A stretch of DNA of 30,255 nucleotides from Dehalococcoidia bacterium UBA2588 (GTDB lineage: Bacteria; Chloroflexota; Dehalococcoidia; Lucifugimonadales; UBA3495): NCBI GenBank assembly GCA_002339805.1, contig DDKW01000051.1:1-30255 (forward strand). The letters are read 5' to 3'. A program made the position numbers and the translations under genes. Shown here piece after piece: positions 17,363-24,533 of this stretch. The number at the start of each line of letters is the position of its first letter. The stretch's first letter is position 1. Under the pieces are notes generated by a model that saw only the letters and a program-made list of their open reading frames with translations, was not told the DNA's origin and did not search any database.

Positions 17363-17390
17363 TTGAGGCTGATGTTATCACCATCATAAT
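17363..17390 (+). promoter_or_regulatory. Candidate promoter of the VOC protein gene
   Basis: TTGAGG (17363-17368) and CATAAT (17385-17390) are 16 bp apart. The element overlaps the oppositely directed cob operon promoter. Confidence 0.4.
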
Positions 17391-17401
17391 TTCTGAGTCA
17401 A
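17372..17401 (-). promoter_or_regulatory. Promoter of the cobalamin operon
   Basis: On the minus strand, TTGACT (17396-17401) and TAACAT (17372-17377) are separated by 18 bp. Transcription would begin near 17365, directly before the riboswitch aptamer, which supports the assignment. Confidence 0.6.
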
Positions 17402-17448
17402 TTCAAATGGGATGAATATTAGCAACGATTATATAAAGGAGGGTAGTT

Positions 17449-17838
17449 ATGAAAGCTACATTTTCGTATGACCATATCCATATTAGAAGTAAAGATCCCA
17501 AAGGGATGGCAGAATATTTTCATAAAATGTTTGATGCGGAGGTTTTAGAATCTGTGCAATCCGATGGACAAAATAGGATAGACCTAGATATAAATGGACT
17601 AGCTATATTTATAGCAGCTGTTCCTGAAGATTTGGATTTGCCTAACAGTCCCGGCACCCCATATTTAGGACTAGACCATTTTGGATTTAAAGTGGATGAT
17701 GTTTACGGTGCAGTTGAAGAATTACGTGCTAAAGGCGGAGAAATTGTAGTTGAACCACATGAGATTAGACCTGGTGTAAAAATTGCGTTTATTAGAGGAC
17801 CAGAGAATGTCCGTATAGAGTTGCTTGAAAGGGACTAG
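17449..17838 (+). CDS. VOC (glyoxalase/dioxygenase-fold) protein
   Basis: A 129-residue single-domain vicinal-oxygen-chelate protein. The two beta-alpha-beta-beta-beta modules are visible, starting at YDHIHIRSKD and LDHFGFKVDD. Likely metal ligands are a His in the first strand (HIH, 9-11), His in LDHFGF, and Glu in VRIELLE at the end. Members include lactoylglutathione lyase, epimerases and dioxygenases; the reaction here cannot be named. A strong AAGGAGG (17436-17442) precedes ATG. The stop overlaps that of the EamA gene in CTAG (17835-17838). Confidence 0.82.
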   Translation: MKATFSYDHIHIRSKDPKGMAEYFHKMFDAEVLESVQSDGQNRIDLDINGLAIFIAAVPEDLDLPNSPGTPYLGLDHFGFKVDDVYGAVEELRAKGGEIVVEPHEIRPGVKIAFIRGPENVRIELLERD

Positions 17839-18758
17839 TTGTAACTAGACCCCACTATAGTTATCACTATAACGCCGGTGATAATAAATAAAGTGCCTAG
17901 AATCTTAAAACTGACAGTTGATATGGTGATGTCTTCATTTACGATAGAGTTCATGTATTTTCCCAGAATCAATACTGTGGCAACAGTGACAAGTCCTGAA
18001 GCACTAAGTATGGCAGATACCAAAGATACCGGTCCTAAAGATATGGCCCAAACTGAGGATATTAAAGCCAATTGAGCTATCAGCTCATTTGTTGTTACTA
18101 GTCCTAGGGCTGATTTTTTGTTATTCCACCAATTAGAGACATCTGCAACGGTGGATTTATTCAGGTTGAAAGCTATGAGTATAGCAAATAGTACAATCAA
18201 TCTTATAGCATGAGTAACTAATACGGACGAGTTATCCAGAGCTGGTTTGAGTAGAGCATTTGAGGTGCCCAAGATCGCAGCACTGACTAATATTGGCAGT
18301 AAGGCTTTTAACAGGACCTTCGTGCCAGCGATTTGTTGTTTGGGATTGATTGAGATTATTATCACTCCGGTTATGATTACTATAATTGCTGCCCATTGAA
18401 AAGATGAGAGCAATTCATCAAGAAGAAAAAAAGCTAGGAACGCAGTGAATAGTGGATGGGTATGTACAACAGGGAAAATCCTAGAAGCTTCAGTGGTGTA
18501 TATAGCTCTAAGAATTATTGTGGCATGTAGTCCAAACAAGCAACCAGATAATATTATCAGTGATATTCCTGTTAAGTTAGTATGACTGAAAGGTAGTACT
18601 GCTATCAGTAATACTAGAGTGATAGGAAGCCCTATTAAGCCGATGCTTAGGGGGTAGGTTTTGTAGTTGGTGCTATATTTTGTGGGAATTATTTTATCGA
18701 AAACATTAACGATTCCCATTAAGCATGCAGAAAAACATGCAATTAATATCCAGAACAA
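17835..18758 (-). CDS. EamA/DMT-superfamily transporter
   Basis: A 307-residue membrane protein with about ten hydrophobic segments in two EamA repeats. The first repeat ends with the typical HPLFTAFLAFFLLDELLSSFQWAAIIVIITGV, split here by the usual Glu in LDE. The second ends with TVSFKILGTLFIITGVIVI. Members export amino acids, nucleosides or other metabolites; substrate unknown. It is the last gene of the minus-strand unit that begins with the crotonase at 21897, 20 bp after the small membrane protein. Confidence 0.82.
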   Translation of the reverse strand: MFWILIACFSACLMGIVNVFDKIIPTKYSTNYKTYPLSIGLIGLPITLVLLIAVLPFSHTNLTGISLIILSGCLFGLHATIILRAIYTTEASRIFPVVHTHPLFTAFLAFFLLDELLSSFQWAAIIVIITGVIIISINPKQQIAGTKVLLKALLPILVSAAILGTSNALLKPALDNSSVLVTHAIRLIVLFAILIAFNLNKSTVADVSNWWNNKKSALGLVTTNELIAQLALISSVWAISLGPVSLVSAILSASGLVTVATVLILGKYMNSIVNEDITISTVSFKILGTLFIITGVIVITIVGSSYN

Positions 18759-18778
18759 AAATTAGATCCTTTTGATAG

Positions 18779-18967
18779 TTATAGAAATATTTTCTTAACT
18801 AGATTAAATGTTAGTAAAATTATACCGATAATTATAAGAATGTAACCTAATATTTGTGCAATGATCTCGATTATAGGCGTTAGTGCTAATATAGCTCCGA
18901 TTATAATGATAAGCGCACTGCAGCCTATAGGTAAAAATGGTCTTCGTGTGCTATTTCTGTAAAACAT
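18779..18967 (-). CDS. Small two-helix membrane protein
   Basis: A 62-residue protein with a short basic N-terminus (FYRNSTRRP) and two hydrophobic stretches (about 14-36 and 38-55), ending KKIFL. AAGG lies six bases before ATG 18967, and it sits between two genes on the same strand with short gaps, so it is probably real. Family and function not recognised. Confidence 0.65.
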   Translation of the reverse strand: MFYRNSTRRPFLPIGCSALIIIIGAILALTPIIEIIAQILGYILIIIGIILLTFNLVKKIFL

Positions 18968-18997
18968 ATGATGCCTTATTTTTGTTTGATTGCAAAT

Positions 18998-19837
18998 TTA
19001 AATTGGTGAGTACGTGGAGTCAGTTTTGTGAATAATATTTTCCTCCACTAGTTTACTTAAATGAGTTTCTACATTTCTTGCCGCTGCGGCACGCAGATTT
19101 TTGCGTAAGTTTCTGGGATAAACTGTGTCAACGATCTGGCCTACCGTAACAGATCCTTCTTTAACGGCTGTTAGGATTTGGCTTTCACGTTGCAATCTGT
19201 GATGCAAATAAAACTGGATACGGTTTGTCGCGTTAGAGACAGTATTACCATGTCCTGGGCAAATAATTTCAGGTTTGAGGGTTAACATTTTCCTTAATGA
19301 ACTTATATATTGATTAAGATTTCTTACACTTCCAGTAGAGTTCCCAAGTATGGTGTCACCACTAAAAAGCACTCTGTCTTGTTTCAAATGATACACGACA
19401 TGGTCTTCTTCATGCCCAGGCGTGAAAATGGCTTTTAGCGTTGTTTCTCCTGAAATTTGTATAATTTCATTAGATTTAAGTTTTTGCACTGTAGGTTCGT
19501 CAGGAGACGAATCAAGTTTGTGAGCCAAAAAAGGTGCGAGTTTGGGGTGACATCTAACAGCACAGCCAAAATATTCCTGTAATCTATCGAGGCCACCGAT
19601 ATGATCGCCATGACCATGCGTGATAAAAATAGTGCTGATAACGGGACTGCCTAATTCTGCATGATATTTAATGATTTGTTGTGTCCAGTGTCGGTAATTT
19701 TCACCGGAATCTATCATCACCATTTCTTTTGTAGGATCCCCTACAAAATAGATCTGAGTACCTCCTGGGTGCATAGCTCCAAAGGTATTAGGATCTTCTT
19801 CAATATGTGTGCTATATACATGTTCAGTTATTTGCAT
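18998..19837 (-). CDS. Metallo-beta-lactamase-fold hydrolase, LACTB2-like
   Basis: A 279-residue MBL-fold hydrolase. The dinuclear zinc site is complete: THGHGDH (His74, His76, Asp78, His79), His142 in TPGHEEDH, Asp161 in FSGD and the CPGHG near residue 195. After the MBL domain comes a C-terminal winged helix (about 225-279) with TVGQIVDTVYP and ETHLSKLVEENII. This two-part layout is typical of LACTB2/PksB-like proteins, known as endoribonucleases or thioester hydrolases. AGGAGA precedes the ATG. The tlyA and cinA neighbours do not settle the substrate. Confidence 0.85.
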   Translation of the reverse strand: MQITEHVYSTHIEEDPNTFGAMHPGGTQIYFVGDPTKEMVMIDSGENYRHWTQQIIKYHAELGSPVISTIFITHGHGDHIGGLDRLQEYFGCAVRCHPKLAPFLAHKLDSSPDEPTVQKLKSNEIIQISGETTLKAIFTPGHEEDHVVYHLKQDRVLFSGDTILGNSTGSVRNLNQYISSLRKMLTLKPEIICPGHGNTVSNATNRIQFYLHHRLQRESQILTAVKEGSVTVGQIVDTVYPRNLRKNLRAAAARNVETHLSKLVEENIIHKTDSTYSPI

Positions 19838-19846
19838 GTCGTTCTC

Positions 19847-20323
19847 CTAGATATCCGCAATAATATTTTCACTTAGTAAGGATAGTGCGGCGTCTGAAGC
19901 GCCATCTTTGTTTCCGTTTCTGTCGGAATTAATTTGTACTTGTTTTGCTATTCTTTTCCCTTGTTTGGAGGCAAATCCTATCCAAAATGTGCCTATAGGA
20001 TGTCCAGAACGACCTGCGTTTGGCCCTGTAACGCCAGTTGTGGAAATAGCATAGTCAGTGTTTGCGAGGTTCAAAATCCCTTCTGCCATGGCTATGGCCA
20101 TTTCTTCACTTACCGTCCCATATTCCTCTGCGATGTTTTTTGGTACCCCTAAAATACTTTCTTTGAGTCCACCTGTGTAGGCGACAACTCCACCTGGAAA
20201 ATATTTAGAACTACCGGAAACAGATCCCAGTTTGCTACCAAGAAGCCCACACGTACATGCTTCTGCCACAGATACTGTTTGATTAGAATCTATTAAAGTT
20301 TTAGCTATATTTTCTATGTCCAT
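19847..20323 (-). CDS. CinA C-terminal domain protein (PncC-type nicotinamide-nucleotide amidase)
   Basis: A 158-residue stand-alone CinA C-terminal domain. The family deamidates nicotinamide mononucleotide for NAD recycling. Conserved parts are GSSKYFPGGVVAYTGGLKES.LGV, EEYGTVSEEMA and TTGVTGPNAGRSGHPIGTFWIGF. The usual AESCTGG signature reads AEACTCG here: Ala22 stands where the family has Ser, and Cys25 replaces the first Gly. This serine is regarded as catalytically important, so activity is uncertain. AGAGGAG precedes ATG 20323. Neighbours are tlyA and the MBL hydrolase. Confidence 0.82.
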   Translation of the reverse strand: MDIENIAKTLIDSNQTVSVAEACTCGLLGSKLGSVSGSSKYFPGGVVAYTGGLKESILGVPKNIAEEYGTVSEEMAIAMAEGILNLANTDYAISTTGVTGPNAGRSGHPIGTFWIGFASKQGKRIAKQVQINSDRNGNKDGASDAALSLLSENIIADI

Positions 20324-20346
20324 ATTTTTACTCTCCTCTGTAGATA

Positions 20347-21081
20347 TTAATTTGTCAGTAGTCCAAAGAATTCTTTATTGCCATTCCTGCCTAGGATAGG
20401 AGATTCACAGGTGCCAAGTAATTTGAATCCTTCTATTTCACACCAAGAGGTGAAGCCATTCATGACTTGATTATGAATATTGGGATCTTTTATTATTCCA
20501 CCTTTGCCGACTGAATCCCTACCTGCTTCAAATTGAGGTTTTATCAGTGATAATAAGCTTCCCTGATTACTCAAGTGAGAAATGACCGAGGGAATGATCA
20601 GCCTAGTAGATATGAATGATACATCTATGCATATAAAGTCGACTTTACTAGGTAGTTCAAATGGATATCGTGCATTAGTTTTCTCAATCACAGTCACTTG
20701 GTCGTTTTGTGCAAGGCTGTAATGTATTTGACTATGACCTACATCTACGGCAAATACGTGCTTAGCATTATTTTGTAGCGCGCAGTCTGTGAATCCTCCG
20801 GTTGAAGCCCCAACATCTAGGACTGTTAATCCACTTAGATCGATGTTGAAATGCTCTAATGCATGAGAAATTTTTAAGCCTCCTCTACTAACGTAGGGTA
20901 ATTGTTCTTTGACGTTAAGCTTGTGATCTGGATCCAATAAAGTTCCTGGTTTCAGAATTTTGCCTGAAGGATCATATGCGGAGCCTTGCATAATCATAGC
21001 TTGAGCTTTCTGGCGAGTTTCTGCTAGGTTAGTTTGTACCATTAAAACATCAGCCCGTATTTTGGTTTTTTTATCAGACAC
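20347..21081 (-). CDS. tlyA: TlyA family rRNA 2'-O-methyltransferase / hemolysin-like
   Basis: A 244-residue protein with an N-terminal S4 RNA-binding domain (about 5-65) and an FtsJ-type methyltransferase. VSRGGLKISHALE is the family bridge, LDVGASTGGFTDC is the SAM loop, and DVSFIS and LIKPQFEAG follow as in TlyA. TlyA methylates ribose in 16S and/or 23S rRNA, which sensitises ribosomes to capreomycin. Acts on ribosomes in the cytoplasm. It lies 18 bp after the crotonase and 23 bp before cinA. Confidence 0.93.
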   Translation of the reverse strand: MSDKKTKIRADVLMVQTNLAETRQKAQAMIMQGSAYDPSGKILKPGTLLDPDHKLNVKEQLPYVSRGGLKISHALEHFNIDLSGLTVLDVGASTGGFTDCALQNNAKHVFAVDVGHSQIHYSLAQNDQVTVIEKTNARYPFELPSKVDFICIDVSFISTRLIIPSVISHLSNQGSLLSLIKPQFEAGRDSVGKGGIIKDPNIHNQVMNGFTSWCEIEGFKLLGTCESPILGRNGNKEFFGLLTN

Positions 21082-21099
21082 AATCGATCACGCTGTAAG

Positions 21100-21897
21100 T
21101 TATTTGCCTTTAAATTGAGGACTTCTTTTTTCCAAGAAAGCATTGAACCCCTCGTGGTAGTCATCAGTGTCGAATTGGTTTAAAGGTAGTGCTCTTTGTT
21201 CATCATTAAGATTTTTCAAATCAGGAATTTCGTAAATTTGATTAAGAGTCATTTTGTTAACTGAGTGGGATAGTGGTGCTAAATTTGAAATTTGTTGTGC
21301 TAGTTCTTGTGTGACACTTTGTAGATTTTCTTTAGCCACGACTTGATTTACTAACCCTACCCTTAGAGCTTCGCTTGAATCCAGTAATTTTGCACTGAGT
21401 AATATGTATAAGGCTGTACTTCTACCTACTAATTCGACCAGACTTTTCATTTCCGTGTGTCCTATTGTAATCCCTAGCCGTGCCACGGGTATACCAATTT
21501 TGCAGTCTGTTGATGCGATTCTCAAATCACATGCCACCGATATTTCACATCCACCTCCTGCTGCAATACCATTGATCATTGCAATTATTGGTGTTTGTAG
21601 GTTTCTGATGGTACTAAGTAACGTATCTACCTTATGATTGTAGATTTTCCCAGTTGTGGAGTTGATTCGTTGAGTCTGGAATTCGTGTATATCTGCACCT
21701 GCGGAAAATGCTTTATCTCCTGCACCTGCTATTATGATGCATCTCGTATCGGGGTCTTCATCTAATTTCAAGAGTGTGCGTGTAAGGTTTTCCCACATAT
21801 CTGCTGTTATAGAGTTATGGTATCTAGGTCTGTTAATGGTTATTGTGGTAACCCAATTATTTTTATGACACAGTATGTTAGTTGTGTGGTTTTCCAT
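21100..21897 (-). CDS. Enoyl-CoA hydratase/isomerase (crotonase) family protein
   Basis: A 265-residue crotonase-fold protein. The oxyanion-hole segments FSAGADIHEF (64-73) and INGIAAGGGCEISVACDLRIA (108-128) are intact, and Glu118 matches the first catalytic Glu of enoyl-CoA hydratase. The second, in the FGQPE motif, is replaced: the sequence reads IGIPV, so Val138 stands for Glu. It is then unlikely to be a classical hydratase and may be an isomerase, dehydratase or other crotonase. It is first in a six-gene minus-strand unit. Upstream the ribosome site is weak (GGGG ten bases before ATG). Confidence 0.88.
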   Translation of the reverse strand: MENHTTNILCHKNNWVTTITINRPRYHNSITADMWENLTRTLLKLDEDPDTRCIIIAGAGDKAFSAGADIHEFQTQRINSTTGKIYNHKVDTLLSTIRNLQTPIIAMINGIAAGGGCEISVACDLRIASTDCKIGIPVARLGITIGHTEMKSLVELVGRSTALYILLSAKLLDSSEALRVGLVNQVVAKENLQSVTQELAQQISNLAPLSHSVNKMTLNQIYEIPDLKNLNDEQRALPLNQFDTDDYHEGFNAFLEKRSPQFKGK

Positions 21898-21922
21898 ATG
21901 GTTTTAACCCCGATTTTTTTAA

Positions 21923-21951
21923 AGGCTACATTTCTCTGTTGAAGGTGTCAA
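21923..21951 (-). promoter_or_regulatory. Candidate promoter of the crotonase-tlyA-cinA operon
   Basis: On the minus strand a perfect TTGACA (21946-21951) is followed after 17 bp by TAGCCT (21923-21928), a poor -10. It overlaps no gene. Confidence 0.45.
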
Positions 21952-21962
21952 ACCCCTTGAAA

Positions 21963-21992
21963 TAGACATTTATTATAGTTTGAATGTATTAT
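21963..21992 (+). promoter_or_regulatory. Promoter of the MDR dehydrogenase gene
   Basis: TAGACA (21963-21968) and TATTAT (21987-21992), each one base off consensus, are 18 bp apart, with a TG directly before the -10. GGAG at 22012-22015 is the ribosome site. Confidence 0.55.
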
Positions 21993-22021
21993 GCACTAAT
22001 TCAACAGTTTTGGAGTGAATT

Positions 22022-22993
22022 ATGAAAGCAGCTAGATTGACGGCACCTAAACATTTTGAATTTATTGATATTGAACAGCCTCAAGCCGTGGATGGGGAAT
22101 GTTTGGTGAAATTAGAAAGAGTTTCTGTATGCGGTAGTGATATAAGGCATCATTATGGACCAATAAAAGACGAATCTGCATATCCAATGGATCCAGGTTT
22201 GCCTTGTCATGAATTAGCAGGGACAGTCGTTGAGAGCAGAACTGACCAAATTCAAGAAGGTCAAAGAGTGATAGTAATAGCTAGACCAGGGACAGGTGGT
22301 CTACAAGAGTATGTAGTTTCTGATCCTGGGAGAATGATTATGCTTCCAGAACAAGGTCCAATAGACGAATGGTTGATGTGTCAACCATCAGGTACAGTCC
22401 TATACGCATGTAGAAAAATGGGATCTGTTTTAAGCAAGAATGTGGTTATATTTGGTCAAGGCAGCATTGGACTGAGTTTTACGATGTTGGTGTCTAAGAT
22501 GGGCGCTCGTAAAGTTATTGTTGTTGATCCTCTAGATTATAGATTGGAAAAATCTAAGACGTTTGGTGCTACTCACACTATCAATCCAGACAAAGAAGAT
22601 TTGAGTGAAGCTATTAAAGAACTAACAGATGGACAAGGGGCTGATATTACTGTTGAAGCAGCTGGATATCCAGATACTCTTAACTTTGCTTTTAATAACG
22701 TGCGGCAGTTTGGAACTGTAATTGTATTTGGCATACAAAGTGATGCTTTGGTACCAGTGGAGCACAATACACTGATGAATTTACAGCCAACTATTATACC
22801 TACTACTGGAGCTCGTAGCTTAGATCCTATAGGCCAGATACAAGACATTGTGTCTCTTAGAGAGCGCGGCTGGTGTGATCCAGGTCCTCTTATCACTCAT
22901 CGAACCGGATTTTCTGACGTGCAAAACGCATATGATATGTATGAACAAAGAGAAGATAATATAATTAAAGTGATAATGAATTTAGACGAATAA
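22022..22993 (+). CDS. Zinc-dependent MDR alcohol dehydrogenase-like protein without structural zinc loop
   Basis: A 323-residue medium-chain dehydrogenase. The catalytic zinc site is visible: Cys37 in VCGSD and His63-Glu64 in PCHELAG. The Rossmann domain has FGQGSIGLSFTMLVSKMGA (about 144-162) and VVDPLDYR for the NAD(P)-binding acidic residue. The four-cysteine structural zinc loop is missing; the region reads IARPGTGGLQEYVV. Members oxidise polyols, threonine or secondary alcohols. Substrate not determined. The next gene follows 32 bp downstream on the same strand. Confidence 0.87.
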   Translation: MKAARLTAPKHFEFIDIEQPQAVDGECLVKLERVSVCGSDIRHHYGPIKDESAYPMDPGLPCHELAGTVVESRTDQIQEGQRVIVIARPGTGGLQEYVVSDPGRMIMLPEQGPIDEWLMCQPSGTVLYACRKMGSVLSKNVVIFGQGSIGLSFTMLVSKMGARKVIVVDPLDYRLEKSKTFGATHTINPDKEDLSEAIKELTDGQGADITVEAAGYPDTLNFAFNNVRQFGTVIVFGIQSDALVPVEHNTLMNLQPTIIPTTGARSLDPIGQIQDIVSLRERGWCDPGPLITHRTGFSDVQNAYDMYEQREDNIIKVIMNLDE

Positions 22994-23025
22994 CAAAGAA
23001 ACTTTATAGGTGCCGATATATCAAT

Positions 23026-23898
23026 ATGAAGTTATCAGATAGAATAGAAGCTTTACTACGAAATTTTTATCTGTCTTTATCCATACTAGAGACGGCCAAT
23101 AACGGGAGACTCGTGCTTGATAAGTTTTCGTTCCTGCCAAGGAACAGGAATCCGTTTGATCAAGCTAATATGCGGGAAGATAATCCAGATTATGGGTACG
23201 GCGCAATTAGGCCTGCGGTAAGGAATCATTTCAAATCCACATTTGCATTTACCGCTATTGAGGTAGATGCGATCTTTGGGAGCACATTTACTACCCATCC
23301 TGTAACAGAAGAAGACCCAAATACGCGCTATGTTAGGGTGATCATTTCTCTACTAGGGAAATCGTTCATAACAGACCCTATGAACCCTGTTTGGGAGTGC
23401 CCTCCAGAGTTTCACAATGTTTACGAAGCATATAATCCATATAGGCGTTTTGATGCAAGAAATATAGATGGAACAGCAATAGATTGGGAGCAATTTGGAG
23501 GAATTCAAGGGTTTGTATCGGTGCTGCAAAATGCATTGGTTGTTGTTAGGGCTAATGAACATAAATCTGACAGTTCTTCTAAATACACTGCTAATGAATT
23601 ACGCCTAAAGTCCCGGAAGAGATCTGTGCAGTACGAGCATCTTAAGGACTTCATTATGGAGGCATGTGAGATTAGCAATTCATCCATGTCGTTAGCAGGT
23701 TCATTGTTTAACTCATACGAAAAATGGGCATCTGATGTCGGTATGACCGCACTATCTCAACGAGGCTTTGGTATAGGATTGAGAGAATTTGGGTTTGAAA
23801 GAAAACGTAGAGGACAGGGGAAGCACTGGTGGATAGGAATAAGGCTTGCTTCAGACAATGAAAATAAGGAACAGATACATATGAGTCTGGATCTTTGA
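23026..23898 (+). CDS. Protein with a detached P4/D5-type primase C-terminal winged helix
   Basis: A 290-residue protein. Residues about 206-275 closely resemble the C-terminal winged-helix domain of phage/plasmid P4-type primase-helicases (Pox_D5-like): LKDFIMEACEI, LFNSYEKWASDVGM, LSQRGFGIGLREFGFERKR and HWWIGIRL. The helicase and primase domains that normally precede it are absent. The first 190 residues match nothing I recognise; they are acidic-aromatic with several Pro and Tyr and a short basic linker (RLKSRKRS, 193-200) before the winged helix. A DNA-binding role, perhaps a regulator derived from a mobile element, is inference. The start has no strong ribosome site. It stops 9 bp from the convergent queF. 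Confidence 0.75.
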   Translation: MKLSDRIEALLRNFYLSLSILETANNGRLVLDKFSFLPRNRNPFDQANMREDNPDYGYGAIRPAVRNHFKSTFAFTAIEVDAIFGSTFTTHPVTEEDPNTRYVRVIISLLGKSFITDPMNPVWECPPEFHNVYEAYNPYRRFDARNIDGTAIDWEQFGGIQGFVSVLQNALVVVRANEHKSDSSSKYTANELRLKSRKRSVQYEHLKDFIMEACEISNSSMSLAGSLFNSYEKWASDVGMTALSQRGFGIGLREFGFERKRRGQGKHWWIGIRLASDNENKEQIHMSLDL

Positions 23899-23907
23899 TT
23901 GTTTCAA

Positions 23908-24333
23908 TTAGCTCTTCATAGGAAAACTAGCTTTAACAGCAGTATTAATTCCCCCGCGTATTTTGTAAGTCAATGTAAGATTCATTGATTTGGGATTGGT
24001 CAACTCTACTAGATCATTGAGAATCCTATTAGCGGCGTGCTCTTGGACGATGCCCACGTCTCTATACGACAGCAAATAATACTTAAGGGATTTAAGCTCA
24101 ATTAGCGACTCAGAAGGAACGTAGGAGATCTCCAAAGTACCTAAATCAGGTAAACCTGTCCATGGACATACCGCAGTGAATTCATCGGTGTCTAGTTCCA
24201 CGCTGGCATTGCTCTTCGGATAGTCGTATTGAAAAGTGAGTAATACATCTGTGCGTATATGTTCTTCTGACTTTATATCTATTTCAAATTCAAGATCAGT
24301 ATAATCGTTTTGCAAATCGTCTATGGTTGTCAT
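23908..24333 (-). CDS. queF: NADPH-dependent 7-cyano-7-deazaguanine reductase (preQ1 synthase)
   Basis: A 141-residue type I (unimodular) QueF. The nucleophile Cys56 lies in FTAVCPWTGLPD, the QueF signature ELKSLKYY is at 78-85, and QEHAANRI carries the conserved Glu-His. It reduces preQ0 to preQ1 for queuosine in tRNA. No queC, queD or queE is present nearby. TTGGAG precedes ATG 24333. I looked for a preQ1 riboswitch in the leader and saw none. Confidence 0.93.
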   Translation of the reverse strand: MTTIDDLQNDYTDLEFEIDIKSEEHIRTDVLLTFQYDYPKSNASVELDTDEFTAVCPWTGLPDLGTLEISYVPSESLIELKSLKYYLLSYRDVGIVQEHAANRILNDLVELTNPKSMNLTLTYKIRGGINTAVKASFPMKS

Positions 24334-24425
24334 AATTTACTCCAAAATGTATTAAAACTAGTTTATCAGAGATATAAACATAACAAAATATTTTCCTAAT
24401 TATGCTGGGTTTTTATTAATACTAT

Positions 24426-24485
24426 GTAATATAAATTTAATATATATGTTACAAACTTGTAATACAGTTGTAATGAGGTTGTAAT
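24426..24485 (+). promoter_or_regulatory. Six 11-bp-phased GTAAT-type half-sites upstream of amt (GlnR-like operator)
   Basis: Half-sites begin at 24426 (GTAAT), 24437 (TTAAT), 24448 (GTTAC), 24459, 24470 and 24481 (all GTAAT). Every step is exactly 11 bp. The last ends 10 bp before the -10-like TATCCT (24496-24501). The same pattern occurs before glnA. This layout resembles the GTnAC-n6-GaAAC direct repeats bound by GlnR of Actinobacteria. A nitrogen activator is inferred; no regulator gene lies in the window. Confidence 0.65.
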
Positions 24486-24495
24486 CTAAGCCGTT

Positions 24496-24501
24496 TATCC
24501 T
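24496..24501 (+). promoter_or_regulatory. Candidate -10 box of amt
   Basis: TATCCT follows the operator array by 10 bp, with no -35 hexamer, as expected for an activator-dependent promoter. Match to consensus is only 4 of 6. Confidence 0.35.
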
Positions 24502-24533
24502 CCCTTTGAAATTGTTTTTTAAGGAGGAATAAT

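Noticed and set aside
17449..17838. VOC protein as methylmalonyl-CoA epimerase linked to B12
   Set aside because: The sequence lacks the epimerase-like opening and no mutase is nearby; only the fold can be supported.
23026..23898. Prophage or plasmid remnant around the primase-like domain
   Set aside because: Neighbours are ordinary metabolic genes; no integrase, repeats or attachment site is visible.
24334..24400. preQ1 riboswitch upstream of queF
   Set aside because: The short AT-rich leader shows no matching hairpin and pseudoknot pattern.
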